Assembly (NCBI GenBank): GCA_050733935.1 | Contig: JBOHUC010000029.1 | Coordinates: forward strand, 1 to 50,921 | Source of the DNA: JBOHUC01 sp050733935 | GTDB lineage: Bacteria; Eisenbacteria; RBG-16-71-46; DASYSL01 | Length of the DNA: 50,921 bases | Direction of reading: 5' to 3' | Shown here: piece after piece, positions 35,844 to 42,301 of the stretch | How positions within the stretch are numbered: position 1 is the stretch's first letter | Layout: every line of letters begins with the position of its first letter | Notes under the pieces: model-generated | What the model was told of the DNA's origin: nothing | The model's database searches: none | What the model saw: only the letters and a program-made list of their open reading frames with translations | Position numbers and translations under genes: made by a program

Positions 35844-36659
35844 TCAACGCTTGCGCGCGAGGATCTCGATCACGGTCGGCGTCACGCAAAACGTTCCGGC
35901 CGTGTCCTCGGTCTCCTCGAATGCGCGGTGCATCTCCCGCGCGCGGCCCTCATCGAGGCGGCCGAGATCGACCAGTCGCTGAATTCCCGTCCCGACGAAC
36001 GCCTTCGGCCACTGCCACAGGAAGTCGCCCGGCCGGCAGATCTCCGAGATCGAATGGAGCTCGCGGATCTCGAAGCCGAGCGATTCGAGCCAGCCCGGCA
36101 GCTCGAGGCCGATGTCCGGCTCGCCACCGGTCGCCCGCCACGAGTCCATGACCTCCTGCACGAACTCCTCGAACACCGCACTCCCGGGCGCCAGACGCCA
36201 CGCGCGATAGTCGACGTATTCATGGAGCACGACCATGCCACCCGGGCGGATTCGTGACGCGACGCGCTCGAGGAGCTCGTGAGGCCGGCGGACGAACGCG
36301 TAAATCCAGCGCGACCAAGCGCCGTCGGCCCGCACGTCCGGGAGCGGATTCTGGTCGAGATCGAGCTCGTGCACCGCGATGTTCCCGATCCCGCGCGCGC
36401 CCGCCATTGCTTCGAGCGCATCGAGGAAGCGGCGCGAGCGATCGAGAGCGACCACGCGCCCACGGGCGCCGACGATCTCGGCGAGATCACACGTCGCGTA
36501 GCCGGGTCCGCATCCGATGTCGAGCAGCACCTGTCCGTCCGTGAAGCCCGCGCGCCGCCACGCGTCGCTCGCGCGCGGGCGCCAGACGCGGTGCTGGAGG
36601 CCCAGGCGCTCGAGCTCGGCGTCGTGGGTTCCGAGGACGTATTCCCGTTCGGTCGACAT
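35844..36659 (-). CDS. Class I SAM-dependent methyltransferase
   Basis: This 271-residue cytosolic protein has motif I as LLDIGCGPGYATCDLAEIVG (about 45), the acidic beta2 end VVALDRSRRFLDALE, a motif II region in DGAWSRWIYAFVRRPHELLE, and motif III RIRPGGMVVLHEYVDYRAW. It is unlike the other methyltransferase in this window in its C-terminal half (WLESLGFEIRELHSI and the WQWPKAFV cap). The substrate is unknown. GGGAGGTGACTC just before the ATG is a strong RBS, and it forms half of a perfect 16-bp palindrome. The gene lies 99 bp downstream of the subtilisin-like gene in the same direction. Confidence 0.88.
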   Translation of the reverse strand: MSTEREYVLGTHDAELERLGLQHRVWRPRASDAWRRAGFTDGQVLLDIGCGPGYATCDLAEIVGARGRVVALDRSRRFLDALEAMAGARGIGNIAVHELDLDQNPLPDVRADGAWSRWIYAFVRRPHELLERVASRIRPGGMVVLHEYVDYRAWRLAPGSAVFEEFVQEVMDSWRATGGEPDIGLELPGWLESLGFEIRELHSISEICRPGDFLWQWPKAFVGTGIQRLVDLGRLDEGRAREMHRAFEETEDTAGTFCVTPTVIEILARKR

Positions 36660-36665
36660 GAGTCA

Positions 36666-36681
36666 CCTCCCGATCGGGAGG
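36666..36681 (-). promoter_or_regulatory. CCTCCCGATCGGGAGG palindrome overlapping the methyltransferase RBS
   Basis: This perfect 16-bp palindrome has a right half, on the minus-strand mRNA, that supplies the GGGAGG Shine-Dalgarno of the methyltransferase gene. It could be a repressor operator or an RBS-masking site. Function is inference. Confidence 0.4.
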
Positions 36682-36758
36682 CTACCATCCCGGCCGCGGG
36701 CCGCATGGACGGAATCGGACGCGACTCAGCGAATGCCGTCTACGCGGTGGTTTCCTGA

Positions 36759-38141
36759 TCAGAAGCGGGGAACAGGCCCCGCAGCGGGCGGACGCGGAAG
36801 CTCCATCTCGTCCTGGACGGCCGCGGCGGCGTCCACCCGCCCCCGCCCGATCTGTTCCGCGTACCGGGAATTGAGCGCGTCGATGTTCCGGGAGGTCACA
36901 ACCACGCGCTGCGCCGCCTCGACACCCGTCATTCCCGGGTGAGCGGAAAGCGCGAGCGCGGTGACTCCGGCCAGGAACGGCGCCGCCATCGAGGTGCCGT
37001 CTCCCGCCGCGTAGGGACCGATCTCGGACGACACGGGAAACGTGCTCACGATATCCACGCCTGGAGCGCTCACGTCGACCGCCGTGTTGTAGTTCGAAAA
37101 CGACGCGAGACGGTCGTAGCGGGTGACGGCGGTGACCGAGAAGGCATTGCCGTAGCTCGCGGGGTACTGGAGCGTCGTCGTGGCCCGATTCCCGGCGGAC
37201 GCGACGACGGCGGCCCCCTGCGCGGTCGCGTAGTGGACGGCCTCCTCGATCATCGGATGCGACTCCGTGAGTCCCATGCTCAGATTGATGACGTCCGCCC
37301 CCCGCGCGACGGCGTCCTCGATGCCGCACGCGAGCCCGAACGCCGTTCCCCACCCCTCGTCGTCCAGGACCCGGATGGCGATGATCGTGGCCTGCGGCGC
37401 GACGAAGTGGACGATGCCGGCGACATGCGTCCCGTGGCCGAACCCTTCATCGATGTGGTGGTCCCCGTCGTCGTCCAGTCCATTGCGCACGTCGAGCGGC
37501 GAGTCCCTATGAGGGAAGACCGTGTAGTCGTTCCCGAGCACGTAGTGTCCCTGCAGAGCCGGATGTCCCGCATCGATGCCCGTGTCGAGCACCGCGACCC
37601 GCACGTCCTGTCCGCCGACCATCTGGCTGTGCGCCTCCGCGAGACGAATCTGCGTCACGATCTTCACGTTCTGGTAGCCGGTCGGCGTGTTCATGCCGTT
37701 GCCATCGTCGAACGACATCGGCTCGCCTTCGAACTCCGGGGCGGCCACCGGAGGGTTCTGCGCGACGAGCGACACTTCGCCCCCCGCACCCTCCAGTTGC
37801 TCGACCAGCTTGGCCGGATCGGTGAGCGTGTTCGATTGCACGAGGTGGTAGGTGGTTCCCCCGATGTCCACCACCTCGAGCTCCGTTAACCCGTAGCGTG
37901 CCAGGAACAACTGCAGTGACGCGGTGTGCGAGAGCACGACGACCGCGGTCGCCAGCTCGCCCGTGGCGACGACGGAGCCGGGACCCGCTGCGAGGTCCCC
38001 GGTCACGCGCTGCACGGCGACGGGACCGGTGGACGGTGCGGATCGGTCACAGGACGCAAGTACGACGGGGAGAAACACGAGCAGCAGCGTGCCGCCCCGG
38101 CGACATGCACGAACGAGCCTGGTCATTGCATGCGGATTCAT
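36759..38141 (-). CDS. Subtilisin-like S8 serine protease lipoprotein, last gene of the sigma/CHAT operon
   Basis: This 460-residue precursor has a lipoprotein signal: a hydrophobic stretch ends in the lipobox L-A-S-C (VVLASCDRS), so it should be lipid-anchored outside the cytoplasm. An inhibitor-I9-like propeptide region covers about 45-120. The S8 triad is intact: Asp in VAVLDTGID (about 184), His in GFGHGTHVAGI (about 238) and Ser in GDGTSMAAPFLAG (about 383), with the oxyanion Asn in VVASAGN. The ATG overlaps the TGA of the CHAT protease gene (CTATGA), and GGAG precedes it. The upstream frame extension to 38327 is antisense-like and rejected. Being co-expressed with a cytoplasmic caspase-like protease and a sigma factor suggests it is the outward-acting effector of the system, which is inference. 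Confidence 0.92.
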   Translation of the reverse strand: MNPHAMTRLVRACRRGGTLLLVFLPVVLASCDRSAPSTGPVAVQRVTGDLAAGPGSVVATGELATAVVVLSHTASLQLFLARYGLTELEVVDIGGTTYHLVQSNTLTDPAKLVEQLEGAGGEVSLVAQNPPVAAPEFEGEPMSFDDGNGMNTPTGYQNVKIVTQIRLAEAHSQMVGGQDVRVAVLDTGIDAGHPALQGHYVLGNDYTVFPHRDSPLDVRNGLDDDGDHHIDEGFGHGTHVAGIVHFVAPQATIIAIRVLDDEGWGTAFGLACGIEDAVARGADVINLSMGLTESHPMIEEAVHYATAQGAAVVASAGNRATTTLQYPASYGNAFSVTAVTRYDRLASFSNYNTAVDVSAPGVDIVSTFPVSSEIGPYAAGDGTSMAAPFLAGVTALALSAHPGMTGVEAAQRVVVTSRNIDALNSRYAEQIGRGRVDAAAAVQDEMELPRPPAAGPVPRF

Positions 38142-41044
38142 AGCGCACTCCGTTCGAAGACGTGCCGTCCGTACAACGCGAACGGCGCCCATTGATACGC
38201 CGGACCACCGGCGGCACGAACGCGGGCGCCGGCGCTCCGCCAGGCCTCCGCGATCGTCTCTCCGCCGGTGAGCGCACCGTGAAACAGCTTCATCCACTCT
38301 CTCGTGATCGCATCCCCCACCGGCCACAGGCTGACGAGCACCGCGCGGGCGCCGCGCTCGGTGAGCGCGGGCAGGAGACCGAAGGCCTCATCCCCACCCC
38401 AGACGACCGAGTCCCCGGTCGCACATCCACTCAGGACGACGAGGTCCGCCCTCACTTCGAGACGGGAGATGTCGAGCGCGGTCCACGACCCGCTCTCGAG
38501 CCGGATCCCCGAGAGGCGTGGCTCGTCCACCTCACGCGTCGCGTGGCCTGCGACGTGAATGTGGGACGCGCGCGACCAGCGCGATCGAACCGCTTCGGGA
38601 GTCGCATCCGAACCCGCGAGCACCTCGGCCCCCGGATAGAGCGCGGCCACTTCCCGGGCCTCGATCTCGGCGGAGGGCGCCTCCGGAGTCGCGACGCCGA
38701 CGGCGAGCGCGGGCCCGCGAGACCCGTTCGTGGGCATGGAATCCTCGGAACCCCTTTGCACCGGAGTCGCTCGCGACGCGAGCCGCTCGCGCGCGCTCAT
38801 GAGGTAACCGACGCGCACGCGGGCCGCGAGGGGCGTCCCGCTTCCGAGCGCGTGGAACGGCACGTCCCGCAACCAGGAGTGGGGAACCACCGTCATGCGC
38901 CCGATCGGGACGCTTCCGACGCGGTCGAGGACCGGACCTAGGAGATCGCCCTCGAGCTGAGCCAGCAGATCCCGTTCGGTGGCCTCGAGCGGCGCGCGGT
39001 GCCGGCCCGGAGCGTCGGCGAGAAGTGCAAAGCGATCCCAGAGCCTGCGCAGGCGAAACACGCGCGACCGGAGCTCCTCCTCGCGCACCGGCAGCCGCAC
39101 GTGGAGAAGTGCCGCGCGCGTCACCGCGAATGCGTGGACGGAGGCGCCTCCGACGAAGTACTCGAGCAGCAGCTCGTCGGGCGCGAGCCGTCGCTGAAGC
39201 TTGAGGACGTCCCGAGCGGTCAGGCTTCGGCGCACGAGCGTCCGCGCGCCCGCAATCTCGAGCTGCTCGATCGAACGCTGCAGGCGATGGACGGTGAGCT
39301 TCCGCCGGTGACGCGCGGCCGCGTCCGCGCGGGTCGTTCCGGGGAGCCTCGCATCCTGGCGTTCGAGTGCCGCGCGTCCTTCTGCGATCGCATCGAGCAG
39401 CCGGTGCGCGTGCGCCTCCCCGTCCCCGTTCACGAAGCCGAACCCGAGACGCGGAACGTGCGCACGCTCGGACCAGAGAAACGCCGTGCGCATCCGGACC
39501 GCGTCGTTCGTTCTCCCGGTCGCGCCCGCAGGGCCCAGGACGAGCTCGATCGCGCGCTCGATGAGAGCCACCTGCTCCGCCGAAAACGTCGCCCTCATCG
39601 TTTCGGTCGGGATGCGTGTCCGAAGAATCTCGGCGATCGAAGCGGCGCGCTCGAGGCGTCGGAAGGCGGCGCGACCGGAGACCACGCCGGCAACAACGGA
39701 TTCGACCACCCAGCGCTGCCCGAGCCACGGGTCCGGATGGCGCTTGAGCAGTGCCGAGACGCGGGCGAGCTGGCGGCGTGCGCCCGGCCGCCGTGTGATC
39801 CGCAATTCCTCGGCGAACAGGAGCCGCGCCTCCGCCTCGTACAGGCCGTGGCCGGCGCGCTGGAACACGCCGATCGCGCGCCGCAGCATCGCGTGCTCGG
39901 CCTCGTCGAACCTTCGGGGGCCGTGCAGCCGCAAGCGCTCGACGTGCGTCCACCAGGCACGCGAGCGCTGGCCCAATCCCTCGAAGAGTGCGGCGGCGGC
40001 GGCGAGGTCGGCGGCGGCCGCGCCGGAATCGCCCGCATCCCGGTGCCACCGGGATCGGGCGACGAGAGTTTCAGCATGGTCCCATCGCATCGTGGCCTCG
40101 GCGAACAGTCCGACGGCGCGGTCGAACAGGGGCCCGGCCTCGGCGTGCCGGCCCACCGAATGACAGAGTCGTCCGCCGGCCGCCGCAGCGGCGGCCTGGA
40201 GCGCTGCATCGGAGAGGGCGTCCGCGGACTCGCGCGCCGCCTCGAGCTTCCGGAGCGCCTCCCCCACTCTTCCGAGACGCGCGGACGCGTCCGCCTCGAG
40301 GAGCCGGCACAGGAGAAGCTGACGATGCGCGCCCTGCCGTTCGAGAAGCTCGGCGCTCGAAGCGAGGTAAGGGTGGGCTTCGCGCAACTGCCCGCGCTCG
40401 ACGAGCAGATTCGCGAGGTTGAAGCGCGCGAGAGCGAGATCGAGCTCGTGGCCCGCCTGCTCGAACCAGCCCTCCGCCGCTCGATAGTGCGCGAGCGCCT
40501 GCGATTGCCGGTCCTGCCGGAGGTGGAGGTTCGCGATGTTGACCTCGAGGCGTGCGAGCCGCCGCCACTCTCCGGCGGCGCGGAGCGTGCGGCGCGCGCT
40601 GCGCGCGTGCGCGAGCGCCTCCTTCGACCGGCCGAGGTTCGCGAGCACGTCGCACATGCCGATCACCGTACGGGCGCGCTCGATCGGCAGGCGCGCGATC
40701 GCGAAGTCGCGCAGCGCCGCCTCGTAGTCGCGCAGCGCGGCCGCGAAACGGTGGTGCCCGCGGAGTGCATGCGCACGCGCGCGCCGGGCGACCGCCCGCA
40801 CCGCCGCGGGCGCTCCGCGGGAGGTCCGGGCGACGAATCGCTCCGCGAGCTCGAGCGCCCGGCGACGATCGGATTGCCCGAGCTCGCTCAGCTGTGCACC
40901 GAGCGCGAGCGCTTCCTCGAATCCGGGGACATCCGTCGTCGACGGCCTCGCGCGCGTGAGCTCAGCCGCACCCGCGGGTTCAGACGCGCGCGCGGGTTCA
41001 GGCGCGAGCGCGGGTTCAGGCTCGGAAAGCAGGGTCCGGATCAT
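38138..41044 (-). CDS. TPR-CHAT caspase-like cysteine protease
   Basis: This 968-residue protein starts with an Ala/Glu/Pro-rich repeat segment (about 8-30). A long array of TPR-type helical repeats follows to about residue 480, for example HYRAAEGWFEQAGHELDLAL. A linker and a CHAT domain (about 610-968) complete it. The CHAT catalytic pair is intact: His834 in HIHVAGHATRE and Cys874 in VVLSGCATGD, followed by the typical AFGLLPALTERGARAVLVSL and LWPVGD segments. CHAT proteases are clan CD relatives of caspases and separase, and TPR-CHAT Csx29 is the protease of type III-E CRISPR. There is no signal peptide, so it is cytoplasmic. The ATG overlaps the stop of the small anti-sigma-like gene, and its own stop overlaps the subtilisin start, making it the core of a four-gene coupled operon. 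The natural substrate is unknown; the 200-residue neighbour is the prime candidate. Confidence 0.92.
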   Translation of the reverse strand: MIRTLLSEPEPALAPEPARASEPAGAAELTRARPSTTDVPGFEEALALGAQLSELGQSDRRRALELAERFVARTSRGAPAAVRAVARRARAHALRGHHRFAAALRDYEAALRDFAIARLPIERARTVIGMCDVLANLGRSKEALAHARSARRTLRAAGEWRRLARLEVNIANLHLRQDRQSQALAHYRAAEGWFEQAGHELDLALARFNLANLLVERGQLREAHPYLASSAELLERQGAHRQLLLCRLLEADASARLGRVGEALRKLEAARESADALSDAALQAAAAAAGGRLCHSVGRHAEAGPLFDRAVGLFAEATMRWDHAETLVARSRWHRDAGDSGAAAADLAAAAALFEGLGQRSRAWWTHVERLRLHGPRRFDEAEHAMLRRAIGVFQRAGHGLYEAEARLLFAEELRITRRPGARRQLARVSALLKRHPDPWLGQRWVVESVVAGVVSGRAAFRRLERAASIAEILRTRIPTETMRATFSAEQVALIERAIELVLGPAGATGRTNDAVRMRTAFLWSERAHVPRLGFGFVNGDGEAHAHRLLDAIAEGRAALERQDARLPGTTRADAAARHRRKLTVHRLQRSIEQLEIAGARTLVRRSLTARDVLKLQRRLAPDELLLEYFVGGASVHAFAVTRAALLHVRLPVREEELRSRVFRLRRLWDRFALLADAPGRHRAPLEATERDLLAQLEGDLLGPVLDRVGSVPIGRMTVVPHSWLRDVPFHALGSGTPLAARVRVGYLMSARERLASRATPVQRGSEDSMPTNGSRGPALAVGVATPEAPSAEIEAREVAALYPGAEVLAGSDATPEAVRSRWSRASHIHVAGHATREVDEPRLSGIRLESGSWTALDISRLEVRADLVVLSGCATGDSVVWGGDEAFGLLPALTERGARAVLVSLWPVGDAITREWMKLFHGALTGGETIAEAWRSAGARVRAAGGPAYQWAPFALYGRHVFERSAL
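40974..41027 (-). repeat. Three tandem 18-bp repeats in the CHAT gene N-terminus
   Basis: GCGGGTTCAG recurs at 40974, 40992 and 41010 in 18-bp units. These encode the hexapeptides EPALAP, EPARAS and EPAGAA at residues 10-27. Copy-number change would keep the frame and only lengthen a flexible N-terminal tail. Confidence 0.75.
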
Positions 41045-41643
41045 GGCGTGAGCACCGGTGTGGCGATCTCCCAGCCCTCGCCCTGGACCACGAGCCGGAA
41101 CGGCCGGTCGGGTCGCCTGCGGAGCAGGAATTCGCCGTTCGGTTCCGTACGGACCTCGCCCTGCGTCTCTCCCTCCACCTCGACGCGAACCCGGCAACCG
41201 GCGAGAACCGGCGCGGTCCCTTCGACTGCGATGAGCTGTCCGCTCAATTCGAACGGCTCCTTCTCGAGGCGATCGCTCAAGTGGATCTCGATTTCGATTC
41301 GTTCGGTCGAGAGAAGCCACTGTCGATCGCCGCCGGCACCGGAACGAACGCCCGCGCGACGCTGCTCCGCACTGTCGAACACCACATGCGCGACGTGGCT
41401 GCCGCGCAGAGGCGCGAGGTAGCTGCGCGGGACCGAGCGTCGCACCGCCCGCTCGATCCACGTCTCGGGTGCGCCGGGATCCAGCGCCTCGGACAGGGCG
41501 ACCGGCAGGCTCTCCACCTGCTCGAACCGGGCGCGGCACTCCGGACATTCGCGTACGGATCCGAGCCGCTCCTCGGACGCCCGCGCGCGGTCGTCGAGGA
41601 GTGCCAGAATCTCGGCCCAGGTCGAATGCGTGTGTCCGGTCAT
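41041..41643 (-). CDS. Small anti-sigma-like protein: degenerate zinc motif plus beta-sandwich domain
   Basis: This 200-residue protein has an N-terminal 45 residues that look like a ZAS anti-sigma unit: His4/His6, a helix, then C-x2-C as Cys33-Pro-Glu-Cys36. However, the His expected four residues before the first Cys is Ser29. A middle linker (about 60-110) carries VVFDSAEQRRAGVRS and a WLLSTERIEIEI strand. The C-terminal part (about 120-200) is a carboxypeptidase-regulatory-like beta-sandwich (LAGCRVRVEVEGETQGEVRT). There is no membrane segment. Its ATG overlaps the sigma stop and its stop overlaps the CHAT start. From position and motif it is probably the sigma inhibitor or adaptor and may be cut by the CHAT protease. 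This is inference; the function is not proven for the family. Confidence 0.8.
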   Translation of the reverse strand: MTGHTHSTWAEILALLDDRARASEERLGSVRECPECRARFEQVESLPVALSEALDPGAPETWIERAVRRSVPRSYLAPLRGSHVAHVVFDSAEQRRAGVRSGAGGDRQWLLSTERIEIEIHLSDRLEKEPFELSGQLIAVEGTAPVLAGCRVRVEVEGETQGEVRTEPNGEFLLRRRPDRPFRLVVQGEGWEIATPVLTP

Positions 41644-42230
41644 GACTTCGTCCGGGTAAAGGGACGTCGCAGCACGCGTTCCGGATACATCGTTTCCTGT
41701 TCTTCCAGTGCGGCGAGGAGCTTCGCAAGACAGCGAAGCCGCGTCGGACCGACGCTTCCGACCGGCATCCCGAGCTTTTCGGCGGCCCGCCGGTAGTCCG
41801 GTTCGTCGAGCTCGTAGTAGAGGACCCCGAGCAACGTGCGACAGCGCTCCGACAGGGTTGCGAGCGCCTCGCGCACGCGCTGGGCCTCGAGGCTTCGCTC
41901 GAGCTCCTCGCCCGGCCCCGGCCCGGGATCCGGTTCGTCGCGGACTTCGGGATTCCCGCTCTCACGGGACCGGCGCGCGAGATGGTCGAGGCAGAGGTGC
42001 CGCGTCGTGACCGCGAGCCAGCGCGTCAAAGCGGCCGAGTCCTCGATTCGATGTCCGTGCCGGTGGAGACGCAGGAACGCTTCCTGGAACAGATCCTCCC
42101 CGTCCTGAGCCTCAATCCGGTGAGCTCGGATGACATGAAAGACCAGTGCCTGATAGCGGGCGACGATCTCCCGCCAGGCGGATTCGTCCCCGGAAATCGC
42201 GCGCGCAAGCACCTCTCGGGAATCGGGCAT
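41640..42230 (-). CDS. ECF-family sigma factor, first gene of the CHAT operon
   Basis: This 196-residue sigma factor has region 2 at about 20-90 (QALVFHVIRAHRIEAQDGED followed by LFQEAFLRLHRHG, then LTRWLAVTTRHLCLDHLARR). A Pro/Gly-rich acidic linker (about 92-105) and region 4 at about 118-180 (LATLSERCRTLLGVLYYELD and LGMPVGSVGPTRLRCLAKLL) follow. It is not closely similar to the other ECF factor in this window. No Shine-Dalgarno is seen before the ATG, which follows TTTTTCGCGA, so translation may be leaderless or weak. Its stop overlaps the start of the anti-sigma-like protein. It presumably activates this operon and perhaps the divergent cytochrome lipoprotein gene 71 bp away. Confidence 0.93.
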   Translation of the reverse strand: MPDSREVLARAISGDESAWREIVARYQALVFHVIRAHRIEAQDGEDLFQEAFLRLHRHGHRIEDSAALTRWLAVTTRHLCLDHLARRSRESGNPEVRDEPDPGPGPGEELERSLEAQRVREALATLSERCRTLLGVLYYELDEPDYRRAAEKLGMPVGSVGPTRLRCLAKLLAALEEQETMYPERVLRRPFTRTKS

Positions 42231-42301
42231 TCGCGAAAAAGTGTACCCGACGCGGTCCGAAATGTATCTGCCGGGCGGGCGGGGCCGTCTCGTCGGTAGC
42301 G
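42231..42301. promoter_or_regulatory. Compact divergent promoter region of the CHAT operon and cytochrome lipoprotein gene
   Basis: Only 71 bp separate the two divergent start codons. On the minus strand TACACT lies ten bases before the sigma ATG and could be a -10 box of a nearly leaderless transcript, with a poor ATACAT at -35 distance. On the plus strand TGTATC could serve the other gene. Such a short shared region makes coregulation by the encoded sigma factor plausible. No assured ECF consensus was found. Confidence 0.35.

Noticed and set aside
38142..38327. Upstream extension of the subtilisin frame
   Set aside because: It lies inside the CHAT coding sequence in another frame. The ATG at 38141 has an RBS and begins the lipoprotein signal directly.
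36759..42230. A true type III-E CRISPR (Craspase) locus
   Set aside because: No repeat array, no Cas7-11/gRAMP, Cas1 or Cas2 gene is present in the window. Only the sigma/small-protein/TPR-CHAT logic is similar.
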